Shown here: positions 15,763 through 24,555 of the stretch, piece by piece
How positions within the stretch are numbered: the stretch's first letter is position 1
How the letters are laid out: the number at the start of each line of letters is the position of its first letter
Assembly (NCBI GenBank): GCA_963766445.1
Contig: CAVXZW010000019.1
Coordinates: 62,001 to 126,000 of the forward strand
Length of the DNA: 64,000 bases
Direction: 5' to 3'
From: JAICYJ01 sp963766445
Lineage (GTDB): Bacteria; Actinomycetota; Thermoleophilia; Gaiellales; JAICJC01
Made by a program: the position numbers and the translations under genes
Notes under the pieces: model-generated
Database searches by the model: none
What the model was told of the DNA's origin: nothing
Seen by the model: the letters and a program-made list of their open reading frames with translations, nothing else

Positions 15763-18626
15763 ATGACTTTGGGGATCACGGCTGATCTGGAAGCGGCCGC
15801 GCGACGCGTATCTGCGTGGTGCGGAGAACCGCTCTTGCATGAGGGTGAGAATGCCGATTCGGCGCTCGCCCTCGGCACCGCGCGCCGAGCCGCCCTGGAC
15901 GCGGCCATCGCCGAGATGGATCGCGGGCTGGTCGAGCCCAGCTTCGCCTGGCGTCGCGACTTCTCCCTGATCCTCGGCCTCGACCGCATGCTCTCCGGCC
16001 AGCCTCCGCGGCTGGCCTCCGGCACCGCGCTGCGCCGCCACCAGGTGGACGCGCTGGCCGGGCAGCTGGCCGCGCTGATCGCCGACCGCGAGCGGGGCGA
16101 GGGTGAGGAGGACGAGGAGGACGAGGACGAGGGGAACGGGAACGGCAACGGCGACGAGAACGGCGACGACCACCGAAACGACGCCGGATTCGACGTGGCG
16201 GTCGCACACGTCGCGCCCGTCCACGAACTGGAGGCGGATGCGCCCAGCGACGACCCCGGCGCGCGCCGCCGCTACCGGTTCAAGCACCCGACCGCGTCGG
16301 GCAAGACCATCGCCGCAGCGGGCTTCGTCGATGCCGCCCGCACCACCGGCGTCCTGATCCTCACCCACCGCCGGCTGCTGGTCGACCAGTTCACGCGCGA
16401 CCTCACCAAGGAGGGATACGGCCCGCGGCTGCACGAGGCCGTGCTGGTCGGCGATCGCACGCCCGACACGCCGCCGCTCACGATCAACACCTATTCCTGG
16501 TTCATCAAGCACGCCTCGCAGCTGAAGGCCGAGGTGTACGGCGTGGTGGTCTGCGATGAGGCCCACACGGCGCTGGGCGAGAAGACCTCCGCCGCGATCC
16601 GGAGCCTGTTCGAGCCGGTCTACATCGGCATGACCGCCACCGACCAGCTGCTGCAGAAGCACGTCTCAGACGTGTTCCCGGCCGAGGTGGCCGACCTCCC
16701 GCTGGCCGAGGCCGTGCGCCGCGGCGTGGTGGCGCCGTTGCGCTGCGTCCGTGTGCGCCCGATCGCCTCGCTGCGCACCGTGCGAGATCGTCGGCGGCGA
16801 CTTCGACCAGGGCCAGCTGGCCGTCGCGCTCGACCTCGACCCCCTGAACATGGCCGCCGCCGACCTCTACCAGAGCCGGTTCGGCGACACGCCGGGCATC
16901 GTCTACGCGGCCGGTGTCGACCACGCCGAGCGAGTGGCCGCGGCCATGAAGGCGATCGGGCTGCGGGCCGCAGCCGTCTCCGGCCGCACGCCGCCCCGCG
17001 TCCTTGCCGAGACGCTGGCCGCCTACGAGCGCGGCGAGATCAACGTGCTGGTGAACGCAATGCTCCTGGCCGAGGGATGGAACGCCCCCCGCGCCACGGT
17101 CTGCATGCACCTCGCGCCCACCGCCAGCCGCCGCGTCTACCAGCAGCGGGTCGGCCGCATCATGCGCCTCCACCGCCGCAAGGAGTCGGGCATCGTGGTC
17201 GACTTCGCCGAGCCCGGCGCACCGCATACCGAGCGCGTGATCACGCTGCACTCGCTGCTCGACGTCGATGCCTACCGGCCCAGCGGGCTGGTCACGCCCG
17301 CCGCCGCCGCGCCGCCGCCGCTGGCGCCGCCGGCCGCCGAAGCCGATCGTGAAGGAAGCCTCCTGGATCGTCCCCGTCTCGGACAACCCGGAGCGCCGGA
17401 TCGCTGTGATCGCCAACCAATGGCGCCTGGTGGATGCGTCCAAGCTGCCGATCGACGAGCAGCGCGCCTGGGCGGTGGTCGCCGCACGCGCCGTCACGCC
17501 GGCGGACGCGCAGCAGCTGGCCGAGCGGATCGCGGCTCTGCAGCCCGAGTCGCGGGAGCTGTTCCTGTTCACGTGCGCGGCCGAGAACAAGCACCGCAAG
17601 CTGCGCCTGGCAGCGCTCGGCGACCTGTCCTCCCAGCGGCCCAGCCAGACCACCTTCGCCATGGCCTGCCGGCTGGTGGAGGCGGCGCCCACCTGGCAGC
17701 AGGACCGCGGCCAGGGTGCGCGCGTGCTGTTACTGGCCATGGGCGACGGCAAGATCGATGCTCCGATCGACCGGATCGTGGCCTGGACGTGGCAGTTGGC
17801 CCGGGCCGCCCGCGACCACGAGTACCGCTACGCGGGCGCCCACGTCACCGACGGCCGCAGCCTGCTGGGCGCGCTGGCGGCGGCCTCCGACGACAAGACC
17901 AACACCGAGGCGGCCGCGCGACTGGTCACCGTCGCCACCACCTCGCCGCTCGAGGCCGGCGCTGCCATCCTCGCCGTCGCCTCCCCGCGCCGCAACAGCG
18001 CCGCCGAACGGCTGGTGGAGCGCGCGCGGGTGGCGCTGTCCCACGATCCGCACCGGCTGGCCGCTGCGCTCGGCTCGAACATCCCGGCGCCACAGCCCAA
18101 GGCCAAACAGGCGAAGCGGGCCAAGGCCAAGGAGAAGTCCGACAAGGGCGAGACCGTCTCGTTCAACGGCGCCGTCGTCGGCGCCACGCCGCCGGCCGTG
18201 CCGGTGAAGCGAGTGGACGGACGGGTGGTGATCGAGGTCCCGGCCGCGGTCGCGGTGCGGCTGCGCGACGACGCCGACCTGGTGGTCGGTGCGTCGCTGG
18301 GGGACAAGCCGCCGCTCAGCTGGAGGCTGACCGGGTCGAAGGCCGAGCCGGTGAACACCGCACAGGAGGTGCGCGCGGCGGCCGCGGAGGTGGAGTCGCT
18401 CGAGATCTCGGTGGCGAAGGTGCTGAGCGAGCCGCAGCGCAGCGACCGGCACGCGCGTGTGGCCGTGGACGGCGCCGGGCTCGTGGTGCCGCTGACGGTC
18501 GAGGAGGCCCAGGTGCTGGCCGACGACGCGGCCCGCCGCGTGCTGGTGCAGCTCAAGGGCGCGGGCGTGCGCGGTCGCGTGCGGGTCGAGTTCGAGATCG
18601 AGGTGGATGGGCAGAAGACGCCGTGA
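15763..18626 (+). CDS. large SF2 DEAH-type helicase (two frameshifts)
   Basis: 953 codons after removing single extra bases near 16783 and 17335. Motifs in order are I (HPTASGKTIAAAGF), II (VVVCDEAHTALG, a DEAH box), III (GMTAT), then the RecA2 domain with TPGIVYAAGVDHAERVAAAM, VLVNAMLLAEGWNAPRA and VI (QQRVGRIMRLHR). An acidic and Gly-Asn low-complexity insert of about 30 residues (E/D run followed by GNGNGNG) precedes motif I. The last 450 residues have no family match and include a Lys-rich stretch (PKAKQAKRAKAKEK). It probably remodels DNA or RNA in an ATP-dependent way; the target is unknown. Confidence 0.8.
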
Positions 18627-18822
18627 CTCGCGGCCTGGCGCCGTGCGCAAGCTGGCGCGTGGCGAGCCGGTCGGCGCGTCGCCCGAGCGGCGCGAGCGGC
18701 GGCGGCGGTCGCGGTCGCGCTCACGACGCCGCGGCGACGGCGAACCAGGCGCCGCCGAGGCCAACGGAGCGGCCCCGGAGGCTCCGGCGGAGGCTGTCAA
18801 GGACGCTGCCGAGCCGGCCTGA
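18607..18822 (+). CDS. Arg/Ser-rich small ORF overlapping the helicase end
   Basis: 71 residues. The ATG lies inside the helicase's last codons, in another frame. The N-terminal half is extremely basic (MGRRRRDSRPGAVRKLARG, then RRRRSRSRSRRRGDG). The C-terminal half is Ala/Glu/Pro-rich and acidic. It could be a small nucleic-acid-binding protein overlapping the helicase. More likely, given the many frameshifts, it is the helicase's true C-terminal tail reached through another one-base shift. No homologue is recognised. Confidence 0.4.
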   Translation: MGRRRRDSRPGAVRKLARGEPVGASPERRERRRRSRSRSRRRGDGEPGAAEANGAAPEAPAEAVKDAAEPA

Positions 18823-18944
18823 TTTTCACCGCTACGAAACCGCCGATTCGCTAAACTTGCGCCCGTGAATCGCCTGTGGGTTCATGAACGTGCGTGTGGT
18901 GGCCTCATGAAGTGTCTGACCTGCGTCGTTCCCAAACGTCGACC

Positions 18945-18950
18945 AGGAGG
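18945..18950 (+). promoter_or_regulatory. strong ribosome-binding site of the cold-shock gene
   Basis: AGGAGG six bases before the ATG at 18957, matching the anti-Shine-Dalgarno sequence perfectly. It fixes the cold-shock protein start and fits a highly expressed gene. The roughly 130 bases before it contain no other gene and would form the 5' leader. Confidence 0.75.
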
Positions 18951-18956
18951 GCGGCA

Positions 18957-19163
18957 ATGGCCACTGGCATCGTGAAATGGTTTTCGCAGGCGAAGGGGTA
19001 CGGCTTCATCACCCCGGACGACGGCGGCAGCGACGTCTTCGTGCACTTCTCGAACATCTCCGGCACCGGCTTCCGCAACCTCGACGAGGGCCAAAAGGTG
19101 GAGTACGAGCCGCAGGAGGGCCGCAAGGGCATGGAGGCTGCGAACGTGACGGTGGTCGGGTAG
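18957..19163 (+). CDS. cspA: cold-shock protein
   Basis: 68 residues of the classical cold-shock domain: ATGIVKWFSQAKGYGFITPD contains RNP1 (KGYGFI) and DVFVHFSNI is RNP2. The C-terminal strands are VEYEPQEGRKGMEAANVTVV. It binds single-stranded RNA and DNA, acting as an RNA chaperone at low temperature or as a general translation factor. The start is fixed by AGGAGG six bases upstream. It is followed directly by a truncated kinase-like reading frame with no clear start of its own. Confidence 0.95.
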   Translation: MATGIVKWFSQAKGYGFITPDDGGSDVFVHFSNISGTGFRNLDEGQKVEYEPQEGRKGMEAANVTVVG

Positions 19164-19200
19164 CCGCGGCCGAGCCGGCGCGGGACCTGCAGCACGTCCC

Positions 19201-19715
19201 CACACGGAGCCATTCTCGAGGTACGTCGGGCGTGCCGACCCGGGCGCCACGCCGCTGCTGCACGGGTTCATGGCGATGGACATGGACGAGCGGTGGGTGA
19301 ACCGGTCACCTGAGCCGATGCTGGAGACGTTCCACGGCTTCCAGGGGAAGGGTTCGATCTGGTGCTCGACGATCTGCTCGCCCTGCCGCCGGACCCGCCG
19401 GTCCTGGCCGAGGGGTTCAGCCTGCTGCCGCGCCTGGTCGCGCCACTGCTCTGCTGGCCGCGGCAGGCCGTCTGGCCGCTACCCACGCCGGAGTTCCGGC
19501 GCGCGGCATTCGAGAGCCGCGGGTCGACCTGGACGATTCCGAACAAGTCCAGCGACGCACAGCGGGCGCTGGCCAATCTGCTCGCCCGCGATCAGCTGTT
19601 CACGGAGCAGCTCCGAGCGCAGGCGCGAGCGGCTCGCCTGCAGACCGTGGACGTCGATGGCAGCCTGGATGTGGCGAAGTCGGTTGCCCGGGTGGGAGAG
19701 GCGCTGGGGTTATGA
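19201..19715 (+). pseudogene. 5'-truncated, frameshifted nucleoside-kinase-like gene remnant
   Basis: A coding stretch without an evident start reads FSRYVGRADPGATPLLHGFM, then DERWVNRSPEPMLETFHGFQ. After one missing G near 19345 it runs GEGFDLVLDDLLALPPDPPV, then VLAEGFSLLPRLVAPLL and PLPTPEFRRAAFESRG, to a TGA at 19713. This resembles the second half of actinobacterial P-loop kinase-like proteins, but the Walker A part expected at the N terminus is absent. The sequence runs straight back toward the cold-shock gene. I infer a decayed gene; a larger assembly deletion is an alternative. Confidence 0.5.
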
Positions 19716-19741
19716 TGGCGCGCTGCCTGCCGTTGCGTCGG

Positions 19742-20479
19742 TCAGAGCCGGCGGCGCTCGCGTTCCTGCCCGAGCCGCTCGTGGTAGGCGGTCGTTGCGT
19801 TCTCGCCGGGCCGTGAGAGGCGGCTCAGTATCGACTCGGCGCGAACTTCGTCCAGTCGCAGGGTGTGCCAATCGAACGTGTCCATCAGCCCGGCGTAGAT
19901 GTCGCCGCCCCAGCGGCCCGGCTGCTCTACGAGCAGCCGCTCGTAGAGCGGATATTTGAAGTCAGGGGCGAACGGGCCGGAGCGGCGCAGGATGCGCCCA
20001 AGCAACCGCTCCTCCAGCGGCCAGCGGGCGCCGACGATCGCGGCCCAGACCTCCGCCTCCAGGGGATCGTCGAAGAACTCCTCCCAGAGCGCGTTCGCCA
20101 GCGGCTGAGCGACGCGCTCATCCTCGGCATCGAGGTAGGGGCGAAGCCGTTTCCAGAGCCAGAGGCGGGCATCGCGGGGGAGATCCTCGTATCGCTGGTG
20201 CATGCGCAGGCCCTGGCAGAGGACGGTGTAGCTGGGCGCCAGGTCGTAGAGGGTGACGACCGCCGCGACCCGGGTCTCGACGTCGACGGCCGGCACGCAG
20301 ATGGCATCGAAGATCTCCCAGACGACGTCGAACCACTCCCGGTCAGTCGAGCCTGTGGGCGCCGCGAGCTGCCCGGCGCGGGCTTCGGCGAATCGCTCCA
20401 CGCCGACGACAGCGACAAGACGGGGAAGGAGGGGATCGCCCGCAGCATGGTCATCCAGCGGTGGCATCGGTGTCAGCAT
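19742..20479 (-). CDS. hypothetical protein
   Basis: 245 residues, not recognised, intact and with normal codon use. It is rich in Trp, Tyr and charged residues, with helix-like segments (WFDVVWEIFDAICVPAVDVE, then RLWLWKRLRPYLDAEDERVA, ALWEEFFDDPLEAEVWAAIV) and no membrane segment or signal peptide. The overall look is of a soluble all-helical protein, possibly an Imm-like or scaffold-type protein, but that is only an impression. The start could be ATG 20479 or the next ATG five codons in. It is convergent with the kinase remnant and divergent from a phosphatase-like gene. Confidence 0.65.
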   Translation of the reverse strand: MLTPMPPLDDHAAGDPLLPRLVAVVGVERFAEARAGQLAAPTGSTDREWFDVVWEIFDAICVPAVDVETRVAAVVTLYDLAPSYTVLCQGLRMHQRYEDLPRDARLWLWKRLRPYLDAEDERVAQPLANALWEEFFDDPLEAEVWAAIVGARWPLEERLLGRILRRSGPFAPDFKYPLYERLLVEQPGRWGGDIYAGLMDTFDWHTLRLDEVRAESILSRLSRPGENATTAYHERLGQERERRRL

Positions 20480-20622
20480 ACGAACCCAGAGACGGTTCGT
20501 TGGGAACGCGCCACTTGGCGCTAGTGGTGAATGACGTTTGTCTTTCGGGACAAGGACGCGACCACCTCGTTACTCCGCGCCGCACGCGTCCGGCCGCCGT
20601 AACCTTCCCCTAAGCTCAGCGG

Positions 20623-21036
20623 ATGGATGTCGTGTTTCGGGACGGCACCGTCGTTCGGGCATCGTCGATCGGCGACCGGGTCGAGCACGATCCGACGCGA
20701 TCGTTCGGGCTGTATCTCGACATGCGCTGGTTCCCGACCTGGCCTGCCGAGGTGATCGAGTGGCCGGATTACGGGCTCCCCGCGGATGGCCTCCGAGCGG
20801 CCGACCAGATCGTGGCGGCGTTCGCGCGGGCGCGCCGCGGCGACGGGGTCGAGGTCGGATGCGTGGGCGGCCTCGGCCGCACCGGCACCGTCCTTGCCTG
20901 CATGGCCGTGCTCGCCGGCGAGCCGCCGGCCTCCGCCGTGGATTGGGTCAGGCGTGAGTACCACCCGGCCGCGGTTGAGACCAGCGCGCAGGAGCAGTGG
21001 GTGCGATGGTTCGCCGACCGGGTGAGCGACGGCTAG
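20623..21036 (+). CDS. protein-tyrosine-phosphatase-like protein
   Basis: 137 residues. The signature GCVGGLGRTGTVLACMAVLAG is the Cx5R phosphate-binding loop of the tyrosine/dual-specificity phosphatase superfamily. The His normally before the catalytic Cys is replaced by Gly. Other family traits are LYLDMRWFPTWPAEVIEWPD with a candidate general-acid Asp, and WVRREYHPAAVETSAQEQWV after the loop. Such short proteins are frequent in actinomycetes; their substrates are unknown. This is the second Cx5R phosphatase in the window, after the one at 14.1 kb. Confidence 0.8.
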   Translation: MDVVFRDGTVVRASSIGDRVEHDPTRSFGLYLDMRWFPTWPAEVIEWPDYGLPADGLRAADQIVAAFARARRGDGVEVGCVGGLGRTGTVLACMAVLAGEPPASAVDWVRREYHPAAVETSAQEQWVRWFADRVSDG

Positions 21037-21064
21037 CGCAGGGTGTTTGGCATGATTGGTGGAC

Positions 21065-21465
21065 ATGCCTGCTGAGTCCAAGCAGATCAGTGCGTTGATC
21101 GACCGGTCGGCAGCCGACGTCTACAGATACGCCTCCGACCCGGCGAACGTTCCGGCATGGGCTCCCGGACTCGGCAGCTCCGTGGAGAACATCGATGGGC
21201 GCTGGTTCGTGGAGACACACGCCGGCCGGGCCGGCTTCGCCTTCGTCGAGCGGAACGAGTTCGGCGTCCTCGACCACGAGGTCACGCTGCCCTTGGGGGA
21301 CGTGATGTACAACCCGATGCGCGTCGTCCCAAACGGTGACGGCTGGAAGTGGTGTTCACCCTGCGCCGCCTCCCGGATATGAGCGACGAGGACTTCGAGC
21401 GCGACGCCGGCCTCGTCCAGGCCGACCTCACCCGGTTGAAGCAGGTGCTGGAAGCCACGCGATGA
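21065..21465 (+). CDS. SRPBCC/polyketide-cyclase-like protein (frameshifted)
   Basis: 133 codons after restoring one missing base near 21345. The START-like N terminus MPAESKQISALIDRSAADVY and YASDPANVPAWAPGLGSSVE leads to HEVTLPLGDVMYNPMRVVPN. In the shifted frame EVVFTLRRLPDMSDEDFERD continues, with the final helix LVQADLTRLKQVLEA. The family folds as a helix-grip barrel binding hydrophobic ligands. Function here is unknown. It follows the phosphatase-like gene by 28 bases on the same strand and converges on a GNAT gene. Confidence 0.75.
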
Positions 21466-21474
21466 CGGTCCCGC

Positions 21475-21963
21475 TCAGATGATCGTCAGCCGCAGCTTGA
21501 CCTCGTCCTCCACGAGGTCGCCCGTCTGCTCGAACCCGTACCACTCGTAGAAGGGAATCGGGCTGCCCTCACCCTGGCCCGCGCTCGTCCAGATCACCTC
21601 GACGCCCGGTCGGCCGCGGAAGTACTCGACGATCAGGTCAAGCGTTGCGGTGCCATAGCCCTTCCGCTGGTGGCGCTCGTCGATCAGCAGCTTCCACAGG
21701 TAGTGGGCGATGTAGGGCGGTCCGTCGACCTCGTCGGCGATCATCACGAACCCAACCGGCGTGTCCTCGGCATAGACGCCCCACGGGATCGCGCGGGCGC
21801 CCGGATGCTCGGCCGCCTGGCGCAGCGACTCGCTCACCCCGCTGACGAACCGGCTCTGTTCCGGCGATACGCGCAGGGCCTCCAGCACATCGCGATTCGA
21901 CCCGGTGATCGGCTGCAGTGAGACCACGGGCGGGAGCGTACCCGGTGTCGGTTCGCTTACCAT
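21475..21963 (-). CDS. GNAT-family N-acetyltransferase
   Basis: 162 residues. The GNAT core is clear: VSLQPITGSNRDVLEALRVS, PWGVYAEDTPVGFVMIADE, LWKLLIDERHQRKGYGTATL (the Q/RxxGxG/A acetyl-CoA loop appears as HQRKGYGTA), and FYEWYGFEQTGDLVEDE. The order and the WKLLIDE motif resemble spermine/spermidine-type acetyltransferases (SpeG/PaiA/BltD group), so a polyamine is a plausible acceptor, but that is inference. The start is ATG 21963; a GTG at the VVSLQP position is an alternative. It is divergent from the DUF1801 gene. Confidence 0.85.
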   Translation of the reverse strand: MVSEPTPGTLPPVVSLQPITGSNRDVLEALRVSPEQSRFVSGVSESLRQAAEHPGARAIPWGVYAEDTPVGFVMIADEVDGPPYIAHYLWKLLIDERHQRKGYGTATLDLIVEYFRGRPGVEVIWTSAGQGEGSPIPFYEWYGFEQTGDLVEDEVKLRLTII

Positions 21964-22011
21964 CACGGCAGGTGAAGGGGCCGCAACTCGCTCGCAGGGG
22001 AGGTATGGAAG

Positions 22012-22458
22012 ATGGCCGAGAGGAAGGCGTCCAAGGGATTTACCGACGACGAACGAGCCGCGATGAGTGAGCGCGCGCAGGAGGTGAAGTCGGCCGCGCG
22101 CCGCGGCTCGCGCGCCACCAAGGCGGACGGGGAGAGCGACGTGCTGGCGAAGATCGCCGAGATGCCGGATCACGATCGCGCCATCGCCGAGCGACTGCAC
22201 GCCATCGTCAAGGCCGCCGCGCCAAGCCTCTCGCCGAGAACCTGGTATGGGATGCCCGCGTACGCCAGGGAGGACGGCAAGGTCGTCTGCTTCTTCCAGG
22301 GCGGTCACAAGTTCAAGACGAGGTACGCGACGCTCGGCTTCAGCGACAAGGCGCACCTCGATGAGGGTGCCATGTGGCCGAACGCCTACGCGCTGAAGGA
22401 GCTGAGCGACGCAGAGGAGGCTAGGATCAGCGCGCTCGTGAAGAGGGCGCTCGGCTGA
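22012..22458 (+). CDS. DUF1801-domain protein
   Basis: 148 residues. A charged N-terminal extension (MAERKASKGFTDDERAAMSE, with Arg/Lys-rich KSAARRGSRATKADG) precedes a DUF1801 (YdhG-like) domain: AIAERLHAIVKAAAPSLSPR, WYGMPAYAREDGKVVCFFQG, then FKTRYATLGFSDKAHLDEGA. Members have been linked to iron chaperoning by frataxin-like fold similarity, without firm evidence. GGAGG ahead of the ATG (gggaggtatgg region) supports the start. Intact. Confidence 0.8.
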   Translation: MAERKASKGFTDDERAAMSERAQEVKSAARRGSRATKADGESDVLAKIAEMPDHDRAIAERLHAIVKAAAPSLSPRTWYGMPAYAREDGKVVCFFQGGHKFKTRYATLGFSDKAHLDEGAMWPNAYALKELSDAEEARISALVKRALG

Positions 22459-22473
22459 GGTGCTTCCGGCCGT

Positions 22474-22887
22474 TCAGGGCGCGCGGCGGGCGTAGGCCAT
22501 CGCGGCGCGACGGCCGGTGCAGCCCTGGATGTCCACGATCAGTCCTCCGCGTATCCGGAGCACCTGGTAGAACCGGCCCGCGTCCTCGAGCGACCCATCC
22601 GCCATCTCCCAGCGCCCGGCGACCACCACGCACTCGCCGACCTGCGCAACCTGCTCCAGCGCGAACCGCTTGATACCCGGCCTCGCCTGGCCCTTGACGA
22701 CCTGCAGCTCGAGATTCCTGCGCGCCTCGTCCGGGCCGTGACAGCTCGGGGTGTGCCGCCACCACAGGTGCCCCTGCGGTCTGCCCCGCCAGCCCACGTC
22801 GGGATCGAGCAGCGCGACCGCGGGCTCCACATCGCCGCGGTTCATCGCCTCGAGCGCGTCGTTGAGGCCGGGCAGGAGGTCGTCCAC
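22474..22887 (-). CDS. SnoaL-like / NTF2-fold protein
   Basis: 137 residues with the NTF2-like layout. A first helix is followed by LLDPDVGWRGRPQGHLWWRH (acidic pocket residue), then HGPDEARRNLELQV and ALEQVAQVGECVVVAGRWEM, with the closing strand FYQVLRIRGGLIVDIQGCTG. Such proteins can be isomerases, cyclases or binding proteins; no catalytic set identifies one. Convergent with the DUF1801 gene, with 15 bases between stops. Confidence 0.75.
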   Translation of the reverse strand: MDDLLPGLNDALEAMNRGDVEPAVALLDPDVGWRGRPQGHLWWRHTPSCHGPDEARRNLELQVVKGQARPGIKRFALEQVAQVGECVVVAGRWEMADGSLEDAGRFYQVLRIRGGLIVDIQGCTGRRAAMAYARRAP

Positions 22888-22960
22888 GTCCGCATTGTCG
22901 CCGCAGTCACGCGGTCGATCAAGGCGCCCGCGTCACAGGTCCGTTGCGAAGATACGTGTC

Positions 22961-23587
22961 GTGGAGGAGCAGCGGAGATCCCGCTCGAAAGATGCAGCCC
23001 TCGTCGCAGCCAGACGCGCCCTGGCCGATGGCGGCCCGCGTGCGGTCGTGCTGGTTGAGGGGCTGAGCGACCAGCGTGCGGTGGAGGCGCTGGCTGAGCG
23101 CCGCGGCCGCGACCTTGACGCCGAGCGGGTCTCTGTTGTGCCGATCGGGGGCGCGCAAGCGATCGGAGGGTTCTTGGACATGTTCGGCCCCGCGGGGCTG
23201 GACGTGAGGCTGGCCGGTATCTGCGACGCGGGGGAGGAGGGCGACTTCCGGCGCGGCCTCGAGCGGGCCGGCATCGGTTCACGGCTCACCCGCATCGCGA
23301 TGGAGCGGCTGGGTTTCTTCGTCTGCTCGGCCGACCTGGAGGACGAGCTGATTCGCGCGCTCGGTGCCGCCTCAGTTGAGGCGGTCGTTGCCGCTCAGGG
23401 CGACCTGGGATCGTTTCGCACCTTGCAGAGGCAGCCCGAGTGGCGTGATCGAGCGACCGAGGAGCAGCTTCGGCGCTTCCTGGGCAGCGGCAGCGGCCGG
23501 AAGATCCGGTACGCGCGGCTGCTGGTCGAGGCCCTGGATCTCAGCCAGGTGCCGCGGCCGCTCGACGGGGCGCTGGCTCACGTGTGA
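22961..23587 (+). CDS. TOPRIM-domain (OLD-like) nucleotidyl transferase/hydrolase
   Basis: 208 residues. AVVLVEGLSDQRAVEALAER is a TOPRIM start (catalytic Glu), and LDVRLAGICDAGEE supplies the acidic pair. The intervening VSVVPIGGAQAIGGFLDMFG fits OLD-family TOPRIM proteins lacking the ABC ATPase half. The C-terminal half has LERAGIGSRLTRIAMERLGF, FVCSADLEDELIRALG and FRTLQRQPEWRDRATEEQLR. These short proteins are scattered in actinomycetes and could cut or bind nucleic acid; defence involvement is possible but unproven. The GTG start has no strong ribosome site. Confidence 0.7.
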   Translation: MEEQRRSRSKDAALVAARRALADGGPRAVVLVEGLSDQRAVEALAERRGRDLDAERVSVVPIGGAQAIGGFLDMFGPAGLDVRLAGICDAGEEGDFRRGLERAGIGSRLTRIAMERLGFFVCSADLEDELIRALGAASVEAVVAAQGDLGSFRTLQRQPEWRDRATEEQLRRFLGSGSGRKIRYARLLVEALDLSQVPRPLDGALAHV

Positions 23588-23596
23588 GGTGGGCTC

Positions 23597-24235
23597 TTAG
23601 CCGACCAGCTCGCGAAACGCCGGCTCCTCCCGGAGCGGGTCGAGGTCGCTGTCCTCCTTGGCGAGGTCGCGGAGGTTTGGCCGTCTCTCGAATGCGGTCT
23701 GAAGGTGACCGATCGCGTCCTGCTTGCGGCCCGCCAGCGCCTCGCAGCAGGCGAGGTTGTAGAGCGGTGCGGCGTACTGGCTCGCCTCGACCGGTTCGCG
23801 CGCGCGGTCGATCACATCGTCGTAGTCGCCGGCCTCGTAGGCAGGGTGGAACTCCGCCCAGACCTCCCAGCCGCCGACCTCGTATGGCTGGCCGACCTTG
23901 CTGCCGATCGCGAGCACCGTCGTTCCTGCTTCCTCCGCAAAGGCGGTGCGGTTGCTCTGCGGCCCGACGAACACGAGCGTACCCAGGGGCGCATCGGCAC
24001 GGTCGCCGTCGATCTCGAACCGGGCACGGCCGCGCAGCACGACGTAGAGCTCCTCGGTGCCCTCGTCCTCCTGGTGCTCGGGCAAGAGCCGGTCGCCCTC
24101 ATTCGCAGCCGTCCACGCGTTCGTCCCAAACGCGCTGATCCCCAGATGGTGGCGGACCGGTCGCATGTGCGTGTCCTGGCGGTAGGGGATGTCCTGCAGG
24201 TCGTCGATGATGGCAATCCGATAGCTCCACAGCAG
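23597..24235 (-). CDS. cupin-domain protein with C-terminal TPR-like helices
   Basis: About 212 residues. The cupin half includes IPYRQDTHMRPVRHHLGISA, AFGTNAWTAANEGDRLLPEH and EELYVVLRGRARFEIDGDRA. It is followed by a TPR-like helical part (EVWAEFHPAYEAGDYDDVID, then AAPLYNLACCEALAGRKQDA and IGHLQTAFERRPNLRDLA). This architecture recurs in actinomycete proteins of unknown role. The true start is uncertain: family-like sequence begins near 24217, whose codon is ATT, and the CTG codons at 24232-24235 follow AAGGAG too closely. A shorter paralogue without the TPR part lies at 63.3 kb. Confidence 0.75.
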   Translation of the reverse strand: MLWSYRIAIIDDLQDIPYRQDTHMRPVRHHLGISAFGTNAWTAANEGDRLLPEHQEDEGTEELYVVLRGRARFEIDGDRADAPLGTLVFVGPQSNRTAFAEEAGTTVLAIGSKVGQPYEVGGWEVWAEFHPAYEAGDYDDVIDRAREPVEASQYAAPLYNLACCEALAGRKQDAIGHLQTAFERRPNLRDLAKEDSDLDPLREEPAFRELVG

Positions 24236-24555
24236 CTCCTTTTCGGCTAAGTCACACGTGGCGAGCGGGGCTCCGATGCCCGAGTCGCCCGACACGAAGG
24301 GCGCTACCCGCCCACGACGAGGGCTAATCACAGGCGCATCGTACGTCCAGGGAGCGCTCGGCGTCGGGCGATGGATGCGCGTCTCGCGGCGCTGAGGGCG
24401 CGGCCTGCTCGCAGAAGACCCGGCTCCTACGCGTGGCCGGGGATGCGGCTGCGTGGCGGAGCGTGCCTTCACCCGGGGCGCACCGGTGAGCATCGTTCGC
24501 GCGCACATCCTCGACGCGACCCAACACCAACGCCGAGCCGCCAGGCGAAGCTGGA
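24236..24555. other. 320-base gap without a recognisable gene
   Basis: No frame here has family resemblance or consistent codon use. The minus-strand frame upstream of the cupin gene stays open to 24508 but reads as Arg/Pro/Ser-rich noise. No repeat or strong hairpin was noticed. It may contain the promoter of the cupin gene. Confidence 0.5.

Noticed and set aside
22961..23587. TOPRIM protein as part of a defence system
   Set aside because: It stands alone, without an ATPase, helicase or toxin partner; nothing but the domain points to defence.
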